Assembly: GCF_036669915.1 (NCBI RefSeq)
Contig: NC_089312.1
Location: forward strand, 17,986,317 to 18,050,316
Source: Pocillopora verrucosa
Lineage: Eukaryota > Cnidaria > Anthozoa > Scleractinia > Pocilloporidae
Direction: 5' to 3'
Length of the DNA: 64,000 nucleotides
In this document: positions 51,373 through 64,000 of the stretch, piece after piece
Layout of the letters: each line of letters begins with the position of its first letter
Position numbering within the stretch: the first letter of the stretch is position 1
Notes under the pieces: generated by a model
The model's input: the letters and a program-made list of their open reading frames with translations, nothing else
Databases searched by the model: none
Told to the model about the DNA's origin: nothing
Program-made: the position numbers and the translations under genes

Positions 51373-53325
51373 ATGTCAGACGAGTTGGCTCTCCCGATTG
51401 GTATCGACCTTGGAACAACTTACTCCTGCGTTGGAGTATTTCAACACGGTAAAGTTGAGATTATCGCCAACGATCAAGGAAACCGAACGACCCCGAGCTA
51501 TGTCGCCTTCAATGAAACGGAGCGCTTGATAGGAGATGCAGCCAAGAATCAAGCAACTCTTAACCCAAACAATACAATCTTTGATGCCAAGAGACTTATT
51601 GGTAGGAAATTCAACGACCCCCTGGTTCAATCCGACAGAAAAAATTGGCCCTTCGAAGTAGTCAGCGAGAATGGGAAACCCAAAATCCGCGTGCAGTATA
51701 AAGGCGCGGCGAAAAATTTTACGCCGGAAGAAATCAGTGCCATGGTCCTAACCAAGATGAAAGAGATAGCCGAAGCTTACCTGGGCCAGACCATTCATGA
51801 TGCTGTTGTCACAGTACCAGCATACTTCAACGATTCACAGCGACAGGCCACCAAAGATGCTGGAACAATAGCAGGGCTGAATGTCAAGAGAATCATTAAT
51901 GAGCCCACTGCCGCCGCCCTCGCGTACGGTTTGGAGAAAAACCTCAGCGGCGAAAAGAACGTGTTGATTTTCGACCTTGGTGGAGGGACCTTTGACGTCT
52001 CTGTGCTAACTATCGACGAAGGTTCCTTCTTCCAGGTTCTCTCCACAGCTGGCAACACACATCTTGGTGGAGAAGATTTCGACAACCGCATGGTGGACTA
52101 TTTTGTGTCAGATTTCAAGCAGAAAAACAAGAAGGATCTCAAGACCAACCCGAAATCCTTGCGTCGCCTGAGGACCGCATGCGAAAGAGCCAAGAAAACT
52201 CTGTCGTCTGCAACCCAAGCTAATATAGAGATCGATTCACTGTTCGAGGGAATTGATTTCTACTCCAGAATAACCCGTGCCAAATTTGAAGAGCTCTGTA
52301 TGGATCTGTTCCGCTCATGCCTCGACCCAGTGGAAACTGCCCTTAAAGATGCGAAGCTTAACAAACGCAAAGTGCATGACGTGGTTCTCGTTGGAGGATC
52401 TACAAGAATCCCAAAGATTCAGAGTCTGTTAGAAGAATTCTTCGAAGGAAAACAGCTGAACAAATCAATCAACCCTGACGAGGCCGTGGCGTATGGTGCC
52501 GCTATCCAGGCAGCGGTCTTGTCCGGAAACAGAAGTTCCGAACTCAAGGATATCCTGCTGCTCGACGTTGCACCCTTAAGTCTCGGGATTGAAACCGCCG
52601 GTGGGGTAATGACCACTATAGTTCAACGCAATACAAAGATTCCAGCGCAAGTTTCTAAGGAAGAGTTCTCAACTTACTCAGACAATCAAACAGCCGTTAC
52701 CATCCAGGTGTTTGAAGGAGAGCGTGCCTTCACCAAAGACAACAATCTACTGGGACGATTTGATCTGAAAGGAATCCCCCCTGCACCACGAGGTGTGCCC
52801 AGGATCGAGGTCTCCTTCGATGTTGATGCCGACGGGATCTTAACTGTTTCCGCCAAGGATCAGAGCACTGGGAATAGCAACAACATCACTATCACCAACG
52901 ACAAGGGAAGGCTGTCCAAAACGGACATCGATCGCATGGTGGCTGAAGCGGAGCAGTACAAGGAAGAAGACGAGAAGAAACGCGACAAGGTAAATGCAAA
53001 AAACAACCTGGAGGGCTATGCGCACCAAGTCAAACAAGCTGTAGAAGATCCGAAAAATGATCACAAGCTTGATCCTGAAGATAAGAAGATGGCGAAGAAC
53101 AAGGCACAAGAAGTGATTGCTTGGTTGCAACGCAATCAAGAAGCTGAAAAAGAGGAGTATGAAGAAAAGCAAAGAGATCTACAGCAAGTGTGTTCACCAG
53201 TCATGTCCAAGGTACAAGGACAGGAGACCCCGGAACAAGGGCGGGAAAACAGCTACTGCGGTGGACCTTCGGGTGCAAGGCCAACCCCCAATAGATACAG
53301 TTCTATAGTCGAGGAAATTGATTGA
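51373..53325 (+). CDS. Cytosolic-type HSP70, intronless, C-terminal EEID
   Basis: A single uninterrupted 650-codon frame encodes a full HSP70. The nucleotide-binding domain (about 1-390) has IDLGTTYS at 11-18, [12 protein letters not shown] at 199-210 and [13 protein letters not shown] at 338-350. The linker DILLLDVAP is at 393-401, followed by the substrate-binding beta domain and the helical lid. No signal peptide or KDEL is present, so it is cytosolic or nuclear. The absence of introns is typical of stress-inducible HSP70s. Two features are odd. The tail lacks GGMP repeats and is instead rich in Q, E, P and G. The last four residues are EEID, where cytosolic HSP70s normally end EEVD, the peptide read by TPR co-chaperones such as HOP and CHIP. 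Codon choice is more GC-rich than in neighbours. Confidence 0.95.
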   Translation: MSDELALPIGIDLGTTYSCVGVFQHGKVEIIANDQGNRTTPSYVAFNETERLIGDAAKNQATLNPNNTIFDAKRLIGRKFNDPLVQSDRKNWPFEVVSENGKPKIRVQYKGAAKNFTPEEISAMVLTKMKEIAEAYLGQTIHDAVVTVPAYFNDSQRQATKDAGTIAGLNVKRIINEPTAAALAYGLEKNLSGEKNVLIFDLGGGTFDVSVLTIDEGSFFQVLSTAGNTHLGGEDFDNRMVDYFVSDFKQKNKKDLKTNPKSLRRLRTACERAKKTLSSATQANIEIDSLFEGIDFYSRITRAKFEELCMDLFRSCLDPVETALKDAKLNKRKVHDVVLVGGSTRIPKIQSLLEEFFEGKQLNKSINPDEAVAYGAAIQAAVLSGNRSSELKDILLLDVAPLSLGIETAGGVMTTIVQRNTKIPAQVSKEEFSTYSDNQTAVTIQVFEGERAFTKDNNLLGRFDLKGIPPAPRGVPRIEVSFDVDADGILTVSAKDQSTGNSNNITITNDKGRLSKTDIDRMVAEAEQYKEEDEKKRDKVNAKNNLEGYAHQVKQAVEDPKNDHKLDPEDKKMAKNKAQEVIAWLQRNQEAEKEEYEEKQRDLQQVCSPVMSKVQGQETPEQGRENSYCGGPSGARPTPNRYSSIVEEID

Positions 53326-55628
53326 CTGAACGCTCCGTAAAGGAGTTGATATTTTGCATTCTAGACTTTAAAAACGTTCCTCTTTGGTTTTTAGTAATTA
53401 GCTTTTTATCAAATCACGGACTAGAGTAGCTGATCGAGTAACAGACACTTTTAAATAATGAAACTTTAGAAACCTTCTTTTGGTGAGACGAAACGTTCGG
53501 TACTAAGTTTTACTAGTTTTACCTATCGGGCATATTATTCCTCTCACACAGCGACTCGTTGCCAGTGTTTTCAGTTTCTATTAAAGGCAGTTTGACATCA
53601 AATTGATTGCGTGATCTTTTAGATTTTTTAAAAGGGATGGCAAAGAACGTTGGTAATGGCAGAGGTCTTCGAGGATGATACATGGAAACAAACAAATACA
53701 TAAATATATAAGGAAATACATTTAAAACATATTCATTACGGGCGTCACCAAATCCTCGAAGAAATTATTTTACTTTCTGATATCTTCGAAATTATGGAGA
53801 AAAAAAATTGACTTTCATTTTCGCTGTGTACATGATGAACCTTCCTAAAAACAAACAGAGTGATAGGGTAAACCAAAAAAAATATATCAGGCGCTGTCGA
53901 TTGAAAACGATCTTTATTCTGTGCATCAGCCATTCGCATAGAGTTTTACACCTTAAGGTAAAATAGTATTTCATCGATGTTATCACTGACGCAATAACAG
54001 TTTTTTTGCAGTCCTTGCTGACATAAAACTAAATTCCCTCCCAACATCCAGGAGGTGCGACGAGCAACCTCCTTCCCAGGCTCTTTCAATCCCCCAACCC
54101 AAGGGCGAGTAGAAAAGTGACCCTGGAAAGGAGATTGACTCAGCGCGTTCTTTTAGAACGAGCCTCAACATGACGCAAGTACTATTATAACAACAACAAG
54201 GCTCGCCACTTGTTGTAGAGGTATTAAGTCTTTCAAATTTTCTCTCAACACTCGTCGACAAAGTACAGAAGGGACATTATTAGTCTAAACTAATGTAGAC
54301 ATTCTTGAGCCCGTCACGAAGTCGTTCCTCCCCACGAGGGGAGGAAGAACTGTGTGATGACCCCAAGAGCGCTTCACGATATTTCAAGAGGTAACTCGTA
54401 AAGACGCTTTCACAAAGGCAGACACAAAGTAGCAAAACAGCAGAGAAGTGAAAACATTCGCAAAAAGGAATGAGTATACGCTAACCGCGAGGTAACTCCT
54501 TCAACTCCTTATCTGTAATTGACTCCAAACAGTGCTTTTGAAAAAAGCAAAGGGTGACAGAAAACCATTTGCTAACTTTCACAAAAGCAAAGTTAGACAT
54601 TTAACCAAATATTTTCTTTTTTAGTGTATTTTTTCTCATGACACAAATAAACGATCTGTGCCGTTCTAGATTTGGTTTGTGCTTTTGTTAGAAAGATCAA
54701 CAGCTGGTACACTAAATTAATCGACATTTAACCCAGATTTTTTTAACTACGTCACGGAAGATGTCGAAGAATTAGGCTTAAGTTTGGACACCAAGTCCCT
54801 AAAACTATATGACTTAAAAAAGCCGAGGATGTATTTTCATCAACAATCTCTATACTCCGTAAGGGTTCTGAAACAAAAGTTGCTTCCCACGACAACTTAT
54901 ATGGGAATATTGAGCTAGGAGTAAGGTGAAATTTCTAGTTCCTTATCTCTTAGTCTATCCTTGCATCTTACACGTAACTGTCAGTTAACCCTTTAACTCC
55001 CATGAGTGACCAAGACAGAATTTCTCCTTACAACATCAATACAATATCAAGCAGACAAGTGTTGGGAATAGAGAAAAATTTCAGTTAGGGAATTGTTGGC
55101 TAATCCTATACCAAATTCTCAGAACTAAAATCACAAGAATTGTATGGCAGACAGTAAGGAGAACAACTAATGTGATCTTGGGAGTAAAAGGGTTCACTCA
55201 AAATGTGTAAAATCAAAGGCCACATCAACCTTATTTTGATTCATTAAATACTTTGTATCTTGCATAAAAAATGAAATTTGTTCAAAATTTATTTCCCACA
55301 TAAGTCATGAATAGCACTGACCAGCTTGAACTCTGGCCAATCAATTTTCATACTCTATTTGGATATTTTTCTCTATGATACAGTTGCCATGGCCATACAC
55401 TATACAACACAAAACTATTTTCATCAATTTAAACCTTAGAGTTCATGACAACCAAAACTTGAGGTATTTAACTTTTTGTAATATCATCTACATTTAGGAG
55501 ACATAAAATTACAAGGGATCTTGGTTAGTCCTGCAAACTCACTACCCCAAAGTATCAATACAAAGAACACCACTTTTCCACAGAAGAAGAAGATCACAAT
55601 GATAAATCCAATTACGAAACAAATCTTG
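53326..55628. other. Spacer between HSP70 and OGA 3' ends
   Basis: The genes converge. No coding homology was seen. The family A repeat at 54985-55197 lies here. Reverse-strand AATAAA at about 55288-55293, some 340 bases past the OGA stop, is a plausible OGA poly(A) signal. No strong AATAAA was found close to the HSP70 stop. Confidence 0.5.
54985..55197 (+). repeat. Family A palindromic repeat, copy 3, intact
   Basis: Begins TTAACCCTTTAACTCCCATG and ends TGATCTTGGGAGTAAAAGGG, with CCAAGACAGAATTTCTCCTT and TTGTATGGCAGACAGTAAGG inside. It is the best-preserved family A copy. Confidence 0.88.
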
Positions 55629-58600
55629 TTAAAATGTTCTACCAAAGATAAGCATGTCAGGAGGAGCTGGATCCTTGAGGGGAATAGCATAGAATCCTAA
55701 TTTGGTGTAGAAGTCCAGAGCATTGTTGTTTGTGGTTGCTATCTCACAGTGCACACCAGTACAGTCTTCAGCCTTGAGTGCAGAAAGAACACAAGCTAAC
55801 AACCGCTTGCCAAGACCAAGATCCTATCAGAAGGAAATAGTAGAAAAACACACTTAGCAGAAAAAAATAAAAAAATAAATAAAAAAAGGAGGTAGAGGTG
55901 TCACCATGGTGAACTTATTAGGTGTGTAGGATTTCAATGACCTTTTCCTCAAACAGTTTCCAATTGTGAAATGGGTGGTTGTTTATGGAATGGGGGTTGT
56001 GAGGTCCTTTTCCCCTAGAGGGGTCTGGGGGCATGCTTCCCTGGCAAAAACTTGAAATTTAGAAGCTCAGAAATGTAATTTCTAGCATTAGAGTACTAGT
56101 AGAGTACTAGCAAGTTAGACATATGGCAGATGGCACTGCTAGCTAGCTTTTGAAATCTGTATTCTTTGTCTCCATGGTTAACCACCTATCCCTTTTCACT
56201 GATGCATGAAGAGCTCTTTTTTTTTTAATGTCAACTAAAATAACTATCACTTTTAGGATTCCCTTCAAATATGAAGTAACTTTGTACCTGTGCTCTGGGA
56301 AGAAGATGGATCTGTACATGAGCACCAAACTTTAAACACACATCTTCAGGAAGGAATATTTTTGGATTGTGCAAGCTATTGGCAAGTTGTTCAGCATACG
56401 TCCACTCTGGTGAATTCCCAGCTGGCATCTTGTACTTCTTGCAAACCTGAGAAATCAATTATTTGAGAGACTGAAGTGGAGGAGGGAGAGTGATAGCAGT
56501 TACAATGTACCTGACAGCCAACTCAGTCAAAGGTAATTCAATTAAAGTAGTTTCCATATGTGGTGTATGATGTAAGAAGTCACGCTGTCATGCCACTCCC
56601 AGGCAATAACATATTTACCTACCCAGGATGCATGACATGAAGACTAACATACATGTAAGAAGCAGTGAATAACAAATCAAATAGCTAAAGGAAAAATGTT
56701 TTCTTCACAACTGTACATTTCAGTTTTCAAAGCTGTAAAGTAACTCTGCTTTCAAGGCAATTGATTAACTAGTGTGCACATGTATTCATTGATGGAAATT
56801 TACTTCTGAATTCTGATGTCATTGTGGTCTTATCCCAAAATTCAAGTTACTTCTAGTGCTGTGCACAACTAAATGTAACAGAAAGGATACAAACACAATA
56901 CCAGTTTAGTTGGAGTGCATGACTGAACAAGAATGGAAAAAGAGGTGGAAAACTAACATGGATTGAAAATGGCAAGCTTGAAAATGTAAGACAACACAAT
57001 CCAAACTTTACAAATACTGCAAAGCTTACTTAATTTTATCATTAATGGGCAAGTCAAGTGAGCAGTCCAATTTTTACATACCTCTGGAAGCCAGTGTTTT
57101 TTGAACTGCTCATAAAAGTGTTTGGAATCAGGAGCTGCTACTGCATAACCACAAATGCCATCACCATCTTCCACTACAAACACATGTTCAGGACAGATCT
57201 TCAGATATGGACCAACAAACCTGAAAAAAGGACATCTGGATAGTAAGATAAATTGTTATGTTGCTTCCAAAGGTGATAAACAAACAAACAAACAAGCAAG
57301 CGAGCAAGCAAGCAAGCAAGCGAGCAAGCGAGCAAATAAGCAAACAAGCAATGTTTTGTCTCCCCTAGGCACACTGAATATCAAATTTATTTTAACAAAA
57401 AAAATTTATTTCTATAAAGAAGAGAGAGATAGGGAGAGAGAGTGAGAGAGATGGGAAAAAAAACTTTTGGCAGATGCTAAGGACATTTACCATTTTTCAG
57501 GTTTGAAGTTTGTCTAGCCTTAAATCACAAATAGATGTCAAAAGTTTATCCAGTACAAAGCCTCTGCTTGATGGTAATACACAAAGGAGCTGGCACTCTC
57601 TTTTCATCTTTACAGTAAAGACCTGGCAACCTCAACATCTCACAGAGGAGTTCTTGTAAGTTAGCACAGTCAGAGATATGTGAAGTTACACACTAAACTA
57701 CTGAGAGAGAGCAAATCTAGGGGATGATGGCATGGCTTCGAGAGTACAGGGGGGAAAGAAACTGTAGATATATCTTCTATCAAGAGAACCACACATACAC
57801 AAAAATAGAAAAACCACATTACTGCTATAAATTACTGACCTGTCTCCTGCCATATTGAATTGTTTGTCAGGAAATAAGTCATGGCCATCTCCCCAGTCAT
57901 CACAAGTGGACACACAAATTTCATACAAGGATTTCTGGTAAGAAAAATCAAATGCAACAAATTGCACCATCATTCTGTTTTGTTGTAAAAAATTTTAAAA
58001 AATATATGTTGGTTGTTCTTTTAACACATGAGTATGTATCGACAACACTTCTCCACCCTGCACAAAACCCTTGTAGAAGCTCCACAAATCAAATGTTGCT
58101 TGTAACATTAATCCTCCAACCGCTAAGAGTGACAAGCAGCTAATTTCAAACATCAAGGTCATGAGAATGGAAGAAATGACTTAAAAAGCTCTTGATCATT
58201 AAACAAATTTTCCTTTTCAGCACCTTAGAAAATGTATAAAGAACAGCATGGAATATGCATGCTGATGTCAGTGTGTAAAGGGCTAAGGAAAAGAAGAGAT
58301 TTGTTTCACTGAGAAATGTCCATACAATCATGTACCTCATCATCTGCTTGATATGGTCTGATGGTGTAGATACAGGTGGTAGGAATTTCTGGAGCCCTCA
58401 AGTTAAACACTTCATGTCCTCCATCAATTGGTAACAGTCTCTATTGACACAATATGCCATGACAGTTTGAGCAATTCACTTGAACAATAATTGTTTTGGG
58501 TACGAGTCTTCAATGTGCAAGTCATACATAGGGAAGAGAGGTGATAAAAGTACATTATGTGCTCCAATCCTGTTGAACTGTCAGCTTACTGTAGATTTTT

Positions 58601-61573
58601 TAAAAAGGGCTGCAACACATCACGAATCCTTCCTCTTCACACAAAGAAATGTAGTCAAAACAAATATGGTTAAAACCTTGTACTACTGTACAACTGAAAT
58701 TTAACTAAAGCTTGGGCCTAGTTTTTCAAAAGGTGGATAGCACTATCCATTGGATAAATCTTTATCCAGTTGATAGTACTGTGCACTTTGTTAACATTTA
58801 TCCACTAGATAGCTATTAATCTGTTCAATAGCTATATCTACTCTTTGAATAACTGTGCACTGATTTTCACTTTCATAGTAAGTTTTTTTTCTAACAATTA
58901 TTAAAATAGGAATCAGTAATTAGATGCACTTCTTTTTCCCCGTTCAAAATGTGCACCATACCTGCAGCTCTCCACACAGACCTCCTCTAAACACCCATGG
59001 TTCAGGGTCCTCAGGGAAAAAGCTCTGTCCCTTTTGTTTCTTCCTCTTATTCTTTGTACTTAACCAGTTCACAAATGTGTCTAGTAACTGTAGGACTTCC
59101 TTGACATCCCATACGTATGGATAGAGATCATACAGCAATGCTCTGTTGGAGGTTTCTGTTAATCTTACAAACATCTCTCCCACTGATCGGCAGATTTCGT
59201 GGAACTTTTCAGCTCTCTCAGTCCATTCCGATAACTGAAATGTAGCAACAGAAGAACTTGGTGGTAAAGATGTTTGTTTCTGTGTTTGTCATCTCACTGG
59301 ACAGAACATTCAACAGCTCAGATTAGCGTATATGTTTGTAATCACATTGAATATTTCACCAAAAATTTCATCACCACTGTTGTGCTCTGCTATCTCTACA
59401 ATCCTTGTAAACCCTGTAACTCCCAATCCTAAGATATGATTGTTAATTCTACCCTCTGGCTGCTAAAAATATCCTTGTAAATAAGTTACCATAAAAACCT
59501 ACAGATAAGCAGCACCTTTTTTCCAAAAATCGTTGTTAGAAATTGGGGGTCAGGCTTATCTGCAGGAATATTTGAAAAAGGTGTTGTGAATGTTGACATT
59601 TTCACGTCCAATCTAATGCCTGGTTACTGAGCTTCGAATGTTCTGCTCATGTTCTTGTTGTTATGCAAAAATCTATGGAAAAACTGTGTTGAATGAAGAA
59701 ATTCTTGTCAACAAATACCAGAAAAAGATCAATCACATGTCAAAGTTGGTAGAAATGATGTTCATTATATTAAAGTGCTTAAAATTACGGGTAAAACTTT
59801 GAAGTATTTTCCGTTGCAATGTTAATAGTGATTTTATGTTCAATGAACAGTGGATGAAGAAGACTTCTCAAGACTCAACTTTGGATTTCTTTTGATTTCT
59901 TTCAAAAAACTTTTTTTCTGAAATTTGAGCTGCTAAATTCAAGGTGCAGCTTGTCTGTGGGTGCAGCTTATCTGCGGGTTTTTACGGTAGGTGAATTTGG
60001 TGTTGAATCAAGACAACAACTTCTACATAATAATTTTGAGTACTATTTCTTTTCTAGATAATGTATAGATATCATTTGGGAAAAGGTTTCATGTTATTCA
60101 CCTTAAGGAGTTAAGTGGTTAATAGATACCTTATATTTCTGTTCTTGCTCAGTAAGCTCCATAAACTCTTGTGAATCCTCTTTTATTGCGTTGAACTTAA
60201 GCCATTTAAAATCAGCAATAATCTGCATAGCCTTTTGACCATGATTGTATGGCAGGTAGAATAAATCTACCAACAACAGTAGATCCTCAACACTCAGTGG
60301 TGTTATTGCAGGTTTCTCTTTTACTTCCATCACCTCCATTGGCATCTCTTGCTCCTTCTTTACCACTTCTTCAATCTTAGTTTCTGCCATTTAATTACAA
60401 AGATAATTAAATGCATATATTTGGAGTGCAGGTTAAAAGATTAAAGAAAAACCTTGATTTAAAAATAGTAAAAGAGATATTGCCTTCAAAAAATTGTTGC
60501 CTTCTTTACTGAAGACAAGCATCATTGATGTCAAGTTTAATTTGAAAAGCTTCTTCAAGCCTTTTATGACATTAAATCATAGGTTGTATGATCTTGATTT
60601 GCCAGATAGTTTTACAAAGAAAACTAATTTTCTCAAATGAACATAATGTTGACTGACTTTTCCATGACCTTAAAAAAATTTTCCTTAACTTTTCCTGACC
60701 TCTCATAACTGTGAATACTAGTAAGAATACCTCAATACCCATAATCCTTTTTAAGATTCTAGATGGTCTAATGTTTCATACCTGGGGAAGGAGAAGTGGC
60801 CAGCTTTTTCCTACTATTTTCCTTTGCAACCTTTATTGGTGAGGCATTCACTACAGGTGAACAAACAGGAGAAGTAGCACTTGTAGTTGATGTAGTTTGA
60901 GCTACCATAGGGGCTTGCACCTGAACTGCCATGGACTCTGGCGTCATACTGTAGGCACCACTTTTTGCATAGGTTCTGGAAGTAGCAGCTTTTACCTTAG
61001 AGAATTCCTCTAGCCAAGCAGACACAGCCTCTCGCAGAGCAGATTGGGGGTTATAAGCAATGCGACTGGTGGTGCTCTTAGCTTCACTTAGCGATGTACC
61101 ACTCTCTGTTTCCATAGCTCCCTCTACCTTGACACTTTCACTATCTGTTTCTGGAGAACTATTTTCTTCAGCTGTGTCTTGATCAGTTTCTTTATTGGTG
61201 TTTTCATTTCCTTCACTCTCTATGCTGGCAAGAAGATCTTCCTCCATAGGCTCACTAGAGTTACTTGACTTCTCTGCCTTTGAATCAATACTCATAGGTT
61301 CCTCAGCAGTGCTAAGTGAGGAATCTTTCAACCATGAAGAAAGAGTGTGGACAGCAATAAAGTTACTTTCAAACTCACAGTTAGGATTGGTCAGTACTCC
61401 ATTGAGCATGGGGATTAGCTCTACTGGCCTTCCATCATAAGGTCCCAAGAAGACTCGACGCTGGTCATAGTCATTTGCATGAATATTGTCCCATATGACA
61501 GGTCTGCGCTTCAGCACATTTGTCAGTGTTTCAATAGTTTGAGTGCTGATCACTTTTGAGACTACCTTGGGAC
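55629..61573 (-). CDS. OGA: Protein O-GlcNAcase, C-terminal part (5' exons outside window)
   Basis: Exons in transcript order: 60782-61573, 60130-60383, 58962-59234, 58336-58440, 57840-57934, 57082-57220, 56288-56446, 55629-55823; together about 670 residues with consistent phase. The first begins at GPKVVSK, just past the GH84 catalytic domain, and has VIWDNIHANDYDQRRVFLGP and GVLTNPNCEFESNFIAVHTL. A long acidic Ser/Thr/Glu-rich insert follows. The stalk region has LLLLVDLFYLPYNHGQKAMQ and EPWVFRGGLCGELQ. The C-terminal GNAT-like domain has IYTIRPY, VVEDGDGICGYAVAAPDSKH and DLGLGKRLLACVLSALKA, ending FGRTF. The enzyme removes O-linked GlcNAc from nuclear and cytosolic proteins. The GNAT-like domain is regarded as a pseudo-acetyltransferase in animals. 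The catalytic Asp pair lies off the window. Confidence 0.95.
57275..57455. repeat. AAAC/AAGC/GAGC tetranucleotide repeat and GA-rich tract
   Basis: AAACAAACAAACAAGCAAGC and further GAGC/AAGC units to about 57350, then AGAGAGAGATAGGGAGAGAG at 57420-57450. Both are in the OGA intron between the exons at 57220 and 57840. Confidence 0.9.
58108..58290 (+). repeat. Family C palindromic repeat, copy 4
   Basis: ATTAATCCTCCAACCGCTAA at the left; ATCAAGGTCATGAGAATGGA, CACCTTAGAAAATGTATAAA, and an end of CAGTGTGTAAAGGGCTAA. It is in an OGA intron. Confidence 0.75.
58710..58870. repeat. Palindromic GGATAGCGCTATCC-type repeat, degenerate
   Basis: TTTTTCAAAAGGTGGATAGC, ACTATCCATTGGATAAATCT, TTTATCCACTAGATAGCTAT and an inverted end of TTTGAATAACTGTGC. 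Self-complementary TTATCC/GGATAA words dominate. It is in an OGA intron. Confidence 0.6.
59408..60122. mobile_element. Family B repeat interrupted by a TIR element (nested insertion)
   Basis: Family B sequence runs 59408-59486 (AACTCCCAATCCTAAGATAT to AAATAAGTTA) and resumes at about 59993 (GGTGAATTTGGTGTTGAATC to GGAGTTAAGTGGTTAA). The inserted element, about 59487-59992, has inverted ends: left CCATAAAAACCTACAGATAA, GCAGCACC; right GGTGCAGCTTATCTGCGGGT, TTTTACGG. A TA is present at both junctions. It lies in the OGA intron between the exons ending 59234 and 60130. Confidence 0.8.
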
Positions 61574-64000
61574 CTAAAATGATTGAAGCAACATTGTAAG
61601 ACCTATGCCATGTTGAGTGCCTTGACACAGAACACAGACACACATGTAGGCTGCTACATACAGGCACGTCTAGTCTTTCTTTCCCAAAGCCAGCATTTTT
61701 TAATAGTCCACTATACTTTCAAAGGAAAAATTTTTTTTTCTGTTGTTCAAAATTTAAACTAACCAACTCATTTAATTCATGCAATAGCATAATTTGAAAA
61801 ACCTTTTTGAAAGTAAGGCATAAATCCAATGAAGTAAGAACCCACTCTGCTTTTTTCTTTCAATTTTCTTCACCTTTTCATGTTTTTTTTAAAATTAGAT
61901 TTCTTCCCAAAGTTTAAATCAAACAAAGTCAATTTAAAACAAGCCAAAATCACACAAACTTTATCTTTAGTTAGAGTGAGCATTCTTCATTGAAATTGAA
62001 CCACACCTTTCAGAATCAGAGTTGACAATTATAAAGGTCTAGAAACATATTCAAAGTTTGGTAAAAGACATTGCACACAGCCACACCTGAGAGTTACTTT
62101 AACAGAAGTTTCATGAACATGGATTGGCACCAATTTTTAACGATAATAAACCAATGGAGACCAAAGACAAAACTTTCACTCAGCTGATATGGGAATTTGT
62201 AAAGTTGATTTGCTTTCCATGAGAGTGGGGTTATCACATCAATACACACAACATACAAAAAGACTCACATACTTCTTCAAAACCAACTACATAACCAACT
62301 CAACAAACACAAAAACGACACACATACAGGACAAAAAGGCACAAAATGTTACAGGACCATTATGTACACTAGTCTACTGGCACAAGTCAATACAGTTTGG
62401 CCTTTGTCTGATTCTCTTATTTTCTTCTATGTAATTGTTTAATCTTAGTACTCAAGAGTGCCAGAAAATGCTTTGACAACACTATGGCCATGTAACATAA
62501 AACAATAATTCTATTTTCAAAAGTGTTGCTTTCCCTTTTTGATTGGAAATGACAAAGTTCACTGTTATGTTGAATAGTTCTATAAATTCAATATTCACCA
62601 AAAATTCTCTCTCAATACAAGTTACTTTGCCAAATTCAGGTGAAATTCAATTTTTTAGTTTGTAGCAAAAGTATAAACAAATCATAAAAACTTGTATACT
62701 TCCCAATACTTGAAAAGAACAAAAAATGAAAATAGAATTATGTGCTGGATTGCTCACAATATTTAAAACATATCATCCTTTGTTTACAAATCTAACCAAT
62801 CTATGGTAGGTTTGCTGATAATTTTTCAAGAATCTTTCCTAATGACCAACACTGCAGTTTAAGTCTGAAAGGTCAGATTTCACTGTAGCTGAAGTTTCAC
62901 AAATGAGGTTCAGTTGATCAGGGGTGGTCTTTTTTTCATAAACAAAGGAAAACCAGCTTAAATTTTGCAAGAAATCCTTCTCATCACTGTTGATTGTTCT
63001 TTGCAGGAAGGTACATCCATTAAAACAATTTAAAACATGCAGAAGAGATCAAATACATGCACACTGACTGCAAAGAACATCAATCAACACATTCACGTGG
63101 CAAGCAAGGAATGATGTAGTTCAAGATTCTTCCCTGAGTTTATTGATTCTGTTTATTCCCTTAATAGCATTACAGCGAGTGAAGATTTTGACAAGTTTAC
63201 TAAGATATTTTGTATCATGATCCTGCACCAAAACTTAATATCATTCAATTGATATCAAGATTCTACAGAGATGTTAAATTTGATTTTTTACTCTCTGCAT
63301 CTTGTTTTTTTTTTCCCTTTTTTTTTTGTTTTGTTTTGTTTTTTTAATGTTTGTCTTAAGTGTGGGTTCATAATTTGCCTGACTGCAAAATGCCAACCAA
63401 ACCTGGAATATGCAGTGTTATCCACTGTGCTCCATTTAAGAAACACATGCAAATGCTTGTAGGATTAAACCCCTTCATTCACCTATACTAAGGTAAATGC
63501 TTGTATGGCAAATATTACATTTTCCATTCATGTTTTTTTTCATTTTTACTGAGCCATTCAAAAACTTTGGTCTATAAAAACACACAACATTAAAAAATTC
63601 AGTAAAATACAGGCTATAATCCTGCAAGCATATTGTTGTTTAGAATTGTTAATTTTTTGGTTGGGCCAAAATTTCTTTTGAGTTGGCTAATTTGTTTATG
63701 CTTTTTAGCTTGAGCTCTTTCTTTAGTTTGTTTAAAGGAGGACTTTTGTTCTGTGTTAACTAAGTTCAAACTTCTTCGGATCACCATGATCAGAAGAACT
63801 TTAAACTGAAAGATTAAAAACATTACACATGAGTCCATGAACAAATTTGGAGACAATTTAGAAAATCTTGAAAAGCTGGCTGGCTGGCAGGAAAGGAAAA
63901 ACTAAGATGCAACTGTACCTTTAACCAAGCATAGAAGAATCAGGATAGGATTTGTTCCTCACCAACACTGCTAAATGGAACAGGACATGTTGACAACAAA
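61574..64000. other. OGA intron, no exon recognised
   Basis: The next upstream OGA exon, which should encode the end of the GH84 domain, was not found in these 2.4 kb on the reverse strand. An in-frame candidate near 63930-63960 was interrupted by stops in all frames. The sequence is AT-rich with poly-T near 63308-63345 and nothing else of note. Confidence 0.55.

Noticed and set aside
63915-63975. Possible upstream OGA exon at the right edge
   Set aside because: All three reverse-strand frames contain stops between the putative acceptor and donor.

Overview
The window is nuclear DNA of an animal, most likely an anthozoan cnidarian and probably a stony coral. Genes are split by AT-rich GT-AG introns, proteins are close to bilaterian orthologues, and the introns and spacers are full of short palindromic repeats. 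Their ends read ACCCTTTAACTCCC or GTGTAAAGGG, types I associate with coral genomes. The species cannot be named from sequence alone. No bacterial, viral or organellar segment was seen.

Layout, left to right. 42-13168 (+): the 3' three quarters of PTCD3, a mitochondrial ribosome PPR protein, in 23 exons, one intron using a GC donor. 15742-19892 (-): MOGS, ER glucosidase I. 22967-27925 (-): ACTR1 (centractin), 17 exons, 376 codons. A 187-bp gap with two ATGGCGG motifs separates it from a divergent PAP2 phosphatase of the PLPP4/5 type at 28113-34030 (+). Two foldback elements built from a CAACTCGCCGAC motif sit in its introns, and a decayed copy of its exon 6 lies downstream at 35269-35560. 37090-42476 (-): a five-exon homeobox gene that joins a SIX domain to a TALE-type homeodomain. 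43857-50840 (-): PIGN, a GPI-anchor ethanolamine-phosphate transferase. 51373-53325 (+): an intronless HSP70 ending in EEID. 55629-61573 (-): the 3' half of OGA (O-GlcNAcase); its GH84 half lies beyond the right edge.

These are mostly housekeeping genes that act separately: mitochondrial translation, N-glycan trimming, dynactin motility, lipid phosphate turnover, GPI anchors, chaperoning and O-GlcNAc removal. They do not form a pathway. MOGS and PIGN both work in the ER secretory route, but nothing suggests they are regulated together.

The most notable item is the SIX-TALE homeobox gene. The SIX domain runs across a splice junction whose phase fits exactly, into a homeodomain with the three-residue TALE loop insertion and an Iroquois/Mohawk-like recognition helix. 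I know of no described family with this arrangement. Exon boundaries throughout were placed by eye from splice signals, reading-frame phase and remembered family sequences; no alignment or transcript data were available.
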